Below, piece after piece: positions 1-5,881 of a stretch of 6,071 bases of DNA. Origin of the DNA: an uncultured Oscillospiraceae bacterium. GTDB taxonomy: Bacteria; Bacillota; Clostridia; Oscillospirales; Acutalibacteraceae. Every line of letters starts with the position of its first letter. The first letter of the stretch is position 1. The position numbers were made by a program, and so were the translations under genes. The stretch spans positions 1 to 6,071 of the forward strand of contig URYV01000100.1 in assembly GCA_900552285.1 (NCBI GenBank), in the 5' to 3' direction. The notes below the pieces were generated by a model. The model made no database searches and was not told the DNA's origin. It was given only the letters and a program-made list of their open reading frames with translations.

Positions 1-833
1 TATACAAAATGGAAAACGGCGGGCTTATACAGCGGGCCGACGAAACCTATAACGCATACACGGTTTGCGACATCGACAACGACGGCCGCGACGACGTGGG
101 AATAGCCCTTATAGACAGCGAAAAGAAGCAGTCGAGCCTGACATTCAACGACTTTGAAAACAACGATTTTAAAACCGTTTCCCACATAATGCTTGACGGC
201 GGCGTGACCGAGTATCCCAATGTTCAGGTCTCAAAGGTGGACGGCAAAAACGCCGTCTATCTCGACGGACTGAAATCATCCGACACGCTCATAACCGAGG
301 TCGTTTACACCGAAAACGGTGTTCTATACAATCCCTTTTCCGCGGATGAGTCGGCCGAAAACACCGTGACGGCCAGGAAAAACGGCCGCAAATGCAAAGA
401 CCTTAACGGCGACGGAAAAATCGAAATCCCGCTGACCGTTCCGCTTCCCGGTTACGATTCTACCCTTTTGAGAACCGATTGGTCGACCTATGAAAACGGG
501 GAATTTAAGTCGGTCATGTCGGCGTGGTACTGCGTCGGCGAGGGCTATTACCTTGTTTTCGAGGATTCCTGGAAGGACAGCGTGACGGTTATTTTCGACC
601 CCGAAAAGGGAACGGCGGTTTTCTGCGAATGGGATAAGGACGGCAAGGCGGTCGGAAACGAGCTTTTCCGTATCGAGACCTTTGAAACCGAAAAATTTGA
701 CCGTCATGCGGGATATATTTCCCTTGCCTCCTCCGACCAAACTACCTTTGCGGTGAAATTTTCCGATTATGAGGGACCCTTTTCGGTGTCCTTCGAAAGG
801 CTTAAAAACAACTTCAGATTTATTGTGGACTGA
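1..833 (+). CDS. C-terminal part of an acidic-loop repeat (FG-GAP/VCBS-like) protein, 5' partial
   Basis: The frame is open to the left edge (first full codon at 3). The ATG at 9 has no room for a visible ribosome binding site, and the residues around it (YKMENGG) read as the middle of a repeat, so I treat the gene as starting outside the window. Numbering from that Met, two calcium-loop-like motifs are visible: DIDNDGRDD at 21-29 and DLNGDGKIE at 131-139. Both fit the Asp/Asn-rich loops of FG-GAP/VCBS beta-propeller repeats or EF-hand-like sites. The rest is rich in aromatic and acidic residues and short beta-like stretches, with no catalytic motif I recognise. Proteins of this kind in Clostridia are often exported lipoproteins, but the signal peptide would lie outside the window, so location is inferred. 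The stop is 20 bases before the response regulator gene, suggesting one operon and perhaps a role in the same signalling module. Function is unknown; the repeat assignment is moderate. Confidence 0.6.
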   Translation, partial: YKMENGGLIQRADETYNAYTVCDIDNDGRDDVGIALIDSEKKQSSLTFNDFENNDFKTVSHIMLDGGVTEYPNVQVSKVDGKNAVYLDGLKSSDTLITEVVYTENGVLYNPFSADESAENTVTARKNGRKCKDLNGDGKIEIPLTVPLPGYDSTLLRTDWSTYENGEFKSVMSAWYCVGEGYYLVFEDSWKDSVTVIFDPEKGTAVFCEWDKDGKAVGNELFRIETFETEKFDRHAGYISLASSDQTTFAVKFSDYEGPFSVSFERLKNNFRFIVD

Positions 834-837
834 ATTT

Positions 838-843
838 AAGGAG
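838..843 (+). promoter_or_regulatory. Ribosome binding site of the response regulator gene
   Basis: AAGGAG lies 10 bases before the ATG at 854. It occupies most of the 20-base gap after the upstream stop codon, leaving no room for a separate promoter in the gap. This supports the ATG at 854 as the start. Confidence 0.75.
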
Positions 844-853
844 CATAAAGAAC

Positions 854-1549
854 ATGAAAAAAATTCTTGTATGTGAAGATGAAGCGGCAATCAGGGAGTT
901 TGTGGTGCTCAATCTGCAAAAGGCGGGCTTTGAGGTCTGTGAGGCCGAAACCGGCGAGGACGCCGTTGAGCTTTTTGAAAAGCAGGGGGACTTTGACGTT
1001 GCTCTGCTCGACCTTATGCTTCCCGGAATAGACGGCATAGAGGTGTGCAAGCGGCTTCGCCTTAAAAGCGACAGAATAGGCATCATAATGCTGACCGCAA
1101 GGACCCAGGAGGCCGACAAGATAAACGGCCTTTCAAGCGGTGCCGACGATTATATGACCAAGCCCTTCAGCCCGTCCGAGCTTGTGGCGCGGGTAAATTC
1201 CCTCTGCCGAAGAATGGGGGTGGGCAGCGCCAAAAAGGTTGAGGAGGACGGCCTTTCCCACGGGGGCTACACCCTCAACATACGCAAAAGATGCCTTGAA
1301 ACTCCCGAGGGCAGAGACATTGAGCTGACTCAGGTGGAGTTTCATATAATGGAATATCTTTTTTCAAACTACGGTCAGCCCATCGACCGCTCCAAAATCC
1401 TCAACAAGGTGTGGGGCGACGAATATTACGGTGAGGAAAAAATCGTCGACGTGAATATCAGACGGCTGCGCATGAAGATAGAGGAAGAACCCTCCGAGCC
1501 CAAACACATAATAACCGTTTGGGGCAGAGGATATAAGTGGATAAGCTGA
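854..1549 (+). CDS. OmpR/PhoB-family response regulator transcription factor
   Basis: This 231-residue protein has the usual length and two-domain layout of the family. The receiver domain (about 3-118) has the acidic pocket E8-D9, the phospho-acceptor Asp53 in LLDLMLPG, Thr81 in MLTAR, and Tyr100 and Lys103 in DDYMTKPF; all key residues are present. A winged-helix DNA-binding domain follows (about 133-231), with the probable recognition helix at 198-210 (VDVNIRRLRMKIE) and the C-terminal hairpin ending GRGYKWIS. By family knowledge it is phosphorylated by a sensor kinase and then binds direct repeats at target promoters as a dimer. The kinase encoded 39 bases downstream is the probable partner. 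The N-terminal ILVCEDE, rather than the common VDDE, matches a variant I associate with Clostridia regulators. Target genes cannot be read from this window. The family call is secure; a specific name such as PhoP or WalR is not justified. Confidence 0.95.
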   Translation: MKKILVCEDEAAIREFVVLNLQKAGFEVCEAETGEDAVELFEKQGDFDVALLDLMLPGIDGIEVCKRLRLKSDRIGIIMLTARTQEADKINGLSSGADDYMTKPFSPSELVARVNSLCRRMGVGSAKKVEEDGLSHGGYTLNIRKRCLETPEGRDIELTQVEFHIMEYLFSNYGQPIDRSKILNKVWGDEYYGEEKIVDVNIRRLRMKIEEEPSEPKHIITVWGRGYKWIS

Positions 1550-1573
1550 CAGCCGGCAAATAAGAAAAAAGGG

Positions 1574-1581
1574 AAAGGAGG
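1574..1581 (+). promoter_or_regulatory. Strong ribosome binding site that fixes a GTG start for the kinase
   Basis: AAAGGAGG lies 7 bases before a GTG at 1589. The first in-frame ATG is several codons later (about 1610) and has no comparable site, so GTG at 1589 is the start. The 39-base gap between the regulator and the kinase holds this site and nothing else I can recognise. Confidence 0.85.
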
Positions 1582-1588
1582 CCGTCCG

Positions 1589-3034
1589 GTGGCAAAGAAA
1601 ATCAAAAAAATGAGATCGCAGGGTCTTGCAAGGCGCTGGGCGACCAACATTCTGAGCGTTACGGCCGCAATTCTCGTGGTGGTGGAAAGCGTTTTTATAT
1701 TTGTTGTTCACGAATATTATTTTTCCACCGTCAGACAGTATCTGAACAACAAAATGTCGGCTATATCCACCTCCTTTTCGGCCTATGCCTCCGGCTCGTA
1801 TACCGATTTTGAAAACGGTGCGAGACAGTATGTCGAAAGCTTCGGCGAGCGTGACAAAATGGAGGTGCAGGTGCTTAATTCCTCGGGAAACGTGGTCATG
1901 TCCACAAACGGTTTTATGCCGGAGAAAAGCGAGGATTATACGGAGGCTTCCGCACAGAGCGACGGCGTTTCCCTTTGGCAGGGGCGCCTTTCCAGCGGCG
2001 AAAAGGTCATGGCGGCCACCACGCTTATAAAGTCAAAGCAAAGCAACGACATCACCCTCGGCGGGGTGCGAATAGTCGTTTCGCTGACCGATACCTCCTT
2101 TCAGTTCAACATAATCATGTGGATCGGAATTGTGGTCGGGCTGGCGCTTTTCCTTGTGACCGTGCTGTCGGGAACCTACTTCATTCGCTCCATAGTAAAC
2201 CCCATTGCGGGCATAAACAAAACCGCCCGTCAGATAGCGGCGGGGGGTTTTGACGCCAGAATCGAGCCGTCGGAAAAGCAGCGGGACGACGAAATCAGCC
2301 GTCTCGGCGAAACCATAAACTACATGGCGAGCGAGCTCGGTTCCACCGAAAAAATGAAAAACGAGTTTATTTCCTCGGTCTCCCACGAGCTGAGAACGCC
2401 GCTGACCGCCATAAAGGGCTGGGGCGAAACCGTGCTTTCCTCAATTGACGACCCCACTATAACCAAAAAGGGAATCGATGTCATTATAAGCGAGTCGGAG
2501 CGCCTTTCGGTTATTGTGGAGGATCTTTTGGACTTTTCCCGTATGCAGAGCGGAAACCTTAAATACAACATGGTTCCCTGCGACATTGTGGCCGAGGTGT
2601 CGGAAGCGGTCATGACGCTGACCGACACGGCAAAGAAACAGGGCGTTTTTCTCGAATATACCGAGCCGGAGGTCATGCCCACCGTGGTGGCCGATCCCGG
2701 ACGTATGCAGCAGGTTTTTGTCAATATAATAAGCAATTCTCTTAAATACACCTCCAAGGGCGGTCACATTTTGGTGGACGTCAAGGAGGAAATCGGATAT
2801 GTGCTGATTATGGTCAGCGACAACGGCAGAGGTATCCCCGAGGCAGACCTCGACAAGGTCAAGCAGAAGTTTTACAAGGCCGAGGGCTCGGTGAGGGGTT
2901 CGGGAATAGGACTTGCTCTTGCCGACGAAATAGTTAAAAATCACGGAGGCAGACTTGAAATTTCAAGTACCGAAAACATCGGCACCACCGTTTCCATTAT
3001 GCTTCCCATTAAACCCAAAAACGATCAAAACTGA
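1589..3034 (+). CDS. Membrane sensor histidine kinase (HAMP, HisKA, HATPase_c)
   Basis: This 481-residue protein starts at GTG. A basic N-terminus is followed by membrane segment 1 (about 21-40), an extracytoplasmic sensor region of about 130 residues (41-173) that I cannot assign to a named fold, membrane segment 2 (about 174-197), and a HAMP linker (about 198-252, containing NPI and a DEISRLGETIN stretch). The dimerisation/phosphotransfer domain carries His266 in SHELRTPLT. The ATP-binding domain has the N box with Asn383 (NIISNSLKYT), the D box DNGRGIP at 411-417, Phe428 in QKFYKAEG, and the glycine box GSGIGLA at 437-443. All catalytic motifs are intact, so it should be active. The ATP lid between FYKAEG and GSGIGLA is short, with GSGIGLA instead of the common GTGLGL, as in a clostridial kinase group I recall. 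By position it phosphorylates the regulator encoded just upstream. The signal sensed is unknown. The overlap of its 3' end with an upstream-extended reading frame of the next gene is not real. Confidence 0.95.
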   Translation: MAKKIKKMRSQGLARRWATNILSVTAAILVVVESVFIFVVHEYYFSTVRQYLNNKMSAISTSFSAYASGSYTDFENGARQYVESFGERDKMEVQVLNSSGNVVMSTNGFMPEKSEDYTEASAQSDGVSLWQGRLSSGEKVMAATTLIKSKQSNDITLGGVRIVVSLTDTSFQFNIIMWIGIVVGLALFLVTVLSGTYFIRSIVNPIAGINKTARQIAAGGFDARIEPSEKQRDDEISRLGETINYMASELGSTEKMKNEFISSVSHELRTPLTAIKGWGETVLSSIDDPTITKKGIDVIISESERLSVIVEDLLDFSRMQSGNLKYNMVPCDIVAEVSEAVMTLTDTAKKQGVFLEYTEPEVMPTVVADPGRMQQVFVNIISNSLKYTSKGGHILVDVKEEIGYVLIMVSDNGRGIPEADLDKVKQKFYKAEGSVRGSGIGLALADEIVKNHGGRLEISSTENIGTTVSIMLPIKPKNDQN

Positions 3035-3039
3035 AAGGA
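3034..3039 (+). promoter_or_regulatory. Ribosome binding site choosing the ATG at 3048 for the DUF1385 gene
   Basis: AAAGGA begins at the last base of the kinase stop codon and sits 8 bases before the ATG at 3048. The same frame also has an ATG at 2955 inside the kinase gene. That start would add 31 residues unlike the family, so 3048 is preferred. Confidence 0.75.
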
Positions 3040-3047
3040 AACATCAA

Positions 3048-4058
3048 ATGAGCGATAAAAAGGTCTGTAAAATGACTTCCATCGGCGGTCAGGCGCTGCT
3101 CGAGGGCATTATGATGAAAGGCCCCCACAAAACCGTCATGGCCACCCGCCTTCCCGACAAAACCATTGACATTGAGGAGCTTCCCGAAAAACACGCGAGG
3201 GATAAATTTAAGCCCTTCGGATGGCCGATAATAAGGGGTTCGGTGAACATGATCGAATCGCTGATTACCGGCTATAAGGCGCTGATGAAATCGGCCGAAA
3301 AGCTCGGAATAGACGAGGACGACGAAGAGGTAAAGGAAAGCTGGCTTTACAGGGTGTTCGGCGAAAAGCTCATGGCCGTTATCGGCGGAATTGCGGGCGT
3401 GCTCGGAGTCGCCCTTGCGCTGCTGCTGTTTATGTGGCTTCCCACCGTCGTTTTCAATTTGGTGAACGGTATAGTCACCCCCGGCGTTTCGCTTTCCTTC
3501 CCCGTAAAGGCTGTAGAGGGCGGAATTCTTGATTCATGGAAGGGCGTTTTTGAGGGAGTGCTCAAGATAATAATCTTCCTCGGATATATTGCGCTCACCG
3601 CTCTTATGAAGGACATTAAACGTACATATATGTATCACGGAGCCGAGCATAAGTCGATTTTTTGCTATGAAAAGGGTCTGCCGCTGACGGTGGAAAACGT
3701 CAGAAAACAGATAAGATTTCATCCCCGCTGCGGAACCTCTTTCCTTGTGCTGGTGCTTGTGGTCAGCATTTTGGTGTCAAGTCTTGTGCTGAAAATCTTC
3801 CCGACGCTCAAAACCGTGACATGGCTTTGGATGATTGTGAAAATACTGCTTATCCCCGTTATTATGGGTTTCGGATATGAGCTTATCCGTTTTTGCGGAA
3901 AGCACGACAATCTGCTTTCGAAAATCGTGTCGGCGCCCGGGCTTTGGGTTCAGCGCCTTACCACCAAGGAGCCGGAGGACGATATGATAGAGGTGGCCAT
4001 TGCCGCGCTGACCGAGGTCATTCCCGAAAATCCCGAGGACGACGTATGGGGCAAATGA
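3048..4058 (+). CDS. DUF1385 (YqhQ family) multi-pass membrane protein
   Basis: The protein is 336 residues from the ATG at 3048. It carries the family's signature blocks: GGQALLEGIMMKG at 13-25, FGWPIIRGSVNMIESL in the 57-72 stretch, YHGAEHKSIFCYE at 196-208, and FHPRCGTSFL at 224-233. Hydrophobic segments lie at about 108-139, 171-187, 231-250 and 258-281, so it is an integral membrane protein. The tail after about 303 is acidic and probably cytoplasmic. The conserved His197, His201, His225 and Cys228 next to membrane segments could bind a metal; this is my inference, not an established fact. The biochemical function of the family is, as far as I know, not established. In many Firmicutes it is encoded close to prmC, and here it overlaps the prmC start by 13 bases, which suggests coupled translation. 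Family membership is very likely. Confidence 0.9.
   Translation: MSDKKVCKMTSIGGQALLEGIMMKGPHKTVMATRLPDKTIDIEELPEKHARDKFKPFGWPIIRGSVNMIESLITGYKALMKSAEKLGIDEDDEEVKESWLYRVFGEKLMAVIGGIAGVLGVALALLLFMWLPTVVFNLVNGIVTPGVSLSFPVKAVEGGILDSWKGVFEGVLKIIIFLGYIALTALMKDIKRTYMYHGAEHKSIFCYEKGLPLTVENVRKQIRFHPRCGTSFLVLVLVVSILVSSLVLKIFPTLKTVTWLWMIVKILLIPVIMGFGYELIRFCGKHDNLLSKIVSAPGLWVQRLTTKEPEDDMIEVAIAALTEVIPENPEDDVWGK
4035..4039 (+). promoter_or_regulatory. Probable ribosome binding site of prmC, inside the DUF1385 gene
   Basis: GAGGA ends 6 bases before the ATG at 4046, inside the last codons of the upstream gene. A second in-frame ATG at 4055 forms an ATGA overlap with the upstream stop, but its distance to this site is 15 bases. 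I therefore favour 4046, while re-initiation at 4055 stays possible. Confidence 0.55.
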
Positions 4059-4903
4059 CCCTTCTGCAGCTTGAAAGGCTGGGTGAAAGAGAGCTTTCTA
4101 AGGTGACCAACAGCCCGAGGCTTGAGGCTTATGAGCTCGTGTGCAAGGCTGCGGGGATTGAAAAGGAACGACTGATTTTCGAAAAATCACGCACTGTAAC
4201 AAAGGGGCAGGAAAAAGCCTTTGACGAGCTTTTAAAAAGAAGGCTCGGCGGCGAACCGCTGCAGTATATCCTCGGCTTTTGGGAGTTTTATTCTCTTGAA
4301 TTTTTTGTGGGCGAGGGCGTGCTCATTCCAAGGGCCGACACCGAAACCTTGGTGGACAAGGGACTTGAATTTGCAAGGAACATAGAAAATCCGAAAATTC
4401 TCGACCTTTGCTGCGGAAGCGGCTGCGTGGGCATAGCGATTTGCAAAAATCTCAAAAACGCGAGCCTCACTTCGGCCGACCTTTTTGAAAAGCCGCTTTA
4501 TTATACCGAAAAAAACGCAAAGAAAAACGGCGTTGAGAATATAAAAATCGTAAAAACAAATGTTTTTGAAAAACCGAAAATCACCGAAAAATTCGACCTT
4601 ATCGTCTCAAACCCGCCTTATATAAAAAGCGGCGTAATCCCGACCCTCTCAAGGGAGGTGGCAAGGGAACCGCGGCAGGCCCTTGACGGCGGAGCCGACG
4701 GCCTTGATTTTTACAGGGCGATATGCGAGAACTATGTTCCTCTGCTCAGCGGCGGAGGAATGCTTGCCGTCGAAATCGGATTTGATCAAAAGGAAGAGGT
4801 AACCGAAATTTTCGGCAGATATTTTAAAAATGTAAATTGTGCGGCCGACCTTGCGGGAAACGACCGGGCGGTCACAGGAACAAATAAACAAGAAGAGAGG
4901 TAA
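4046..4903 (+). CDS. prmC: Peptide chain release factor N5-glutamine methyltransferase PrmC
   Basis: The protein is 285 residues, normal for the family. PrmC transfers a methyl group from S-adenosylmethionine to the Gln of the GGQ motif in release factors RF1 and RF2, in the cytoplasm, tuning translation termination. Visible motifs are a helical N-terminal substrate domain ending in RRLGGEPLQYILG (65-77), VLIPRADTE (92-100; more often PRPDTE), the SAM-binding loop DLCCGSGCVGI (120-130), Asp145 in SADLF as the likely ribose-binding acid, and the catalytic NPPYI (189-193). The C-terminal DLAGNDRAV (268-276) also fits. All catalytic motifs are present. The start is ATG 4046 or 4055 (three residues shorter). 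The gene overlaps the DUF1385 gene and ends 6 bases before recA. In many Firmicutes prmC sits beside prfA, the gene of its substrate RF1, but recA follows here. The stretch around 4500-4610 is noticeably A-rich because of a lysine-rich segment; I see no frameshift. Confidence 0.95.
   Translation: MGQMTLLQLERLGERELSKVTNSPRLEAYELVCKAAGIEKERLIFEKSRTVTKGQEKAFDELLKRRLGGEPLQYILGFWEFYSLEFFVGEGVLIPRADTETLVDKGLEFARNIENPKILDLCCGSGCVGIAICKNLKNASLTSADLFEKPLYYTEKNAKKNGVENIKIVKTNVFEKPKITEKFDLIVSNPPYIKSGVIPTLSREVAREPRQALDGGADGLDFYRAICENYVPLLSGGGMLAVEIGFDQKEEVTEIFGRYFKNVNCAADLAGNDRAVTGTNKQEER
4895..4900 (+). promoter_or_regulatory. Ribosome binding site of recA
   Basis: GAGAGG, within a purine-rich run, lies 9 bases before the ATG at 4910 and inside the last codons of prmC. 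It supports translation of recA from the same transcript. Confidence 0.6.
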
Positions 4904-4909
4904 AAAACA

Positions 4910-5881
4910 ATGGCAGAAAAAAAGCTTGACAAAAAGGCCGAGGATCGCGCCAAGGCGCTTGAAACGGCGCTTACCCAAATCGAAAAGGATTTCGGAAAGG
5001 GTGCGGTAATGCGCCTCGGGCAAAACACCGCCATGAACGTGGAAGCCATTTCCACGGGTTCTCTTTCCCTTGACATGGCTCTCGGTATAGGCGGCCTTCC
5101 CAAAGGAAGAATAGTTGAAATATACGGACCGGAATCCTCAGGTAAGACCACCATTGCCCTTCACGTTGTGGCCGAGTCGCAGAAAAAGGGCGGAACCGCC
5201 GCATTTATCGACGTTGAGCACGCTCTCGACCCGGTTTACGCCGCGGCTCTCGGAATAGACATTGATTCGCTGCTTGTTTCCCAGCCCGATGCGGGCGAGG
5301 ACGCCCTTGAAATCGCCGAGGCTCTCGTGCGTTCGGGTGCCGTCGACGTTGTGGTGGTCGACTCGGTTGCGGCGCTTGTGCCCAAGGCCGAAATAGAGGG
5401 AAGTATGGGCGACAGCCACATGGGACTTCAGGCCCGCCTTATGTCTCAGGCTCTGCGAAAGCTCAACGGCGCCATTTCCCGCACCAACTGTATCGTTATT
5501 TTCATAAATCAGCTGCGCGATAAAATCGGCGTTATGTTCGGCAGCCCCGAAACTACAACCGGCGGTAAGGCTCTTAAATATTACGCCTCGGTCCGCATCG
5601 ACATACGCAGGGTCGAGACCCTTAAAAACGGTTCCGAAATGATAGGCTCGCACACCCGCGCAAAGGTTGTTAAAAATAAGGTTGCTCCCCCCTTTAAGGA
5701 GGGCGAATTTGACATTATGTACGGCGAAGGTATTTCCAAGGAGGGAGAAATTCTCGACCTCGGCGTCAAGGCCGATGCCGGGAAAAGGAGAGTTTCTGCT
5801 GACCGGCCAGCTCGGCGATGTGATGAAGGAGTCTGCGCAGGCGGGCATCAGCTTTATTCGTTCCGTGGCAGAGCAGTATAA
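4910..5881 (+). CDS. recA: Recombinase RecA, 3' end replaced: RecA sequence only to about 5776
   Basis: RecA binds single-stranded DNA as an ATP-driven filament, promotes homologous strand exchange, and triggers LexA self-cleavage. Residues 1-289 are a clear RecA: Walker A GPESSGKT (73-80), catalytic Glu103 in FIDVEHALDP, Walker B VVVVDS ending at Asp151-Ser152, the L1 region EIEGSMGDSHMG (161-172), the L2 region NQLRDKIGVMFGSPETTTGG (200-219), and ALKYYASVRIDIRR (221-234). After LGVKAD (284-289), where the family continues with something like I/V-x-K-S-G-A-W, the frame reads unrelated residues and stops at 5881. The same DNA in another frame encodes Lon. By comparison with E. coli RecA (offset about 7), roughly the last 70 residues, most of the C-terminal domain, are missing. 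If real, the product would be a damaged RecA with a 34-residue random tail; a chimeric join is more likely. No LexA-type box (GAAC...GTTC) is visible in the ~100 bases upstream, and the 6-base gap after prmC implies co-transcription. Confidence 0.93.
   Translation: MAEKKLDKKAEDRAKALETALTQIEKDFGKGAVMRLGQNTAMNVEAISTGSLSLDMALGIGGLPKGRIVEIYGPESSGKTTIALHVVAESQKKGGTAAFIDVEHALDPVYAAALGIDIDSLLVSQPDAGEDALEIAEALVRSGAVDVVVVDSVAALVPKAEIEGSMGDSHMGLQARLMSQALRKLNGAISRTNCIVIFINQLRDKIGVMFGSPETTTGGKALKYYASVRIDIRRVETLKNGSEMIGSHTRAKVVKNKVAPPFKEGEFDIMYGEGISKEGEILDLGVKADAGKRRVSADRPARRCDEGVCAGGHQLYSFRGRAV
5774..5780 (+). other. Junction between recA and a foreign-looking lon fragment
   Basis: The RecA frame fits its family through the codon GAT at 5774-5776. 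The Lon frame, shifted by one base, fits its family from ATG at 5775-5777 onward (MPGKGEFLLTGQLGD). The breakpoint therefore lies within the few bases GATGCCG, with at most a very short shared sequence. There is no insertion sequence end, target duplication, inverted repeat or att-like core at the join. Confidence 0.85.

Noticed and set aside
307..322. Perfect inverted repeat ACACCG-AAAA-CGGTGT that could form a hairpin
   Set aside because: It lies inside coding sequence (YTENGV), has no U-tract after it, and the stem is only 6 base pairs; chance is enough.
324..890. Minus-strand open frame of 188 codons under the first gene
   Set aside because: It shadows the repeat-protein gene and the start of the regulator, with low-complexity basic and aromatic content and no motif.
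2955..3047. Upstream extension of the DUF1385 gene into the kinase gene
   Set aside because: The extra 31 residues do not resemble the family, and a good ribosome binding site precedes the ATG at 3048.
3893..4045. Upstream extension of prmC inside the DUF1385 gene
   Set aside because: It overlaps conserved DUF1385 coding sequence, would make PrmC about 50 residues too long, and has a basic, unstructured-looking translation.
4552..4567. Inverted repeat AAAAAC-AAAT-GTTTTT in prmC
   Set aside because: It is nearly all A and T, encodes part of the conserved-length PrmC protein, and sits in an A-rich lysine stretch; it is not a convincing terminator.
4803..4815. Near-perfect palindrome CCGAAA-T-TTTCGG about 95 bases before recA, considered as an operator
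   Set aside because: It does not match the LexA consensus, lies in prmC codons for TEIFG, and no promoter elements accompany it.
5750..5800. Intein or mobile-intron insertion in recA, where such elements are known
   Set aside because: The sequence after the breakpoint is Lon, with no intein splicing motifs, no homing endonuclease motif and no intron structure.
5740..5881. A natural RecA-Lon fusion protein
   Set aside because: The two parts are in different frames, the RecA frame stops at 5881, and the Lon part lacks its ATPase, so no fusion protein is made.
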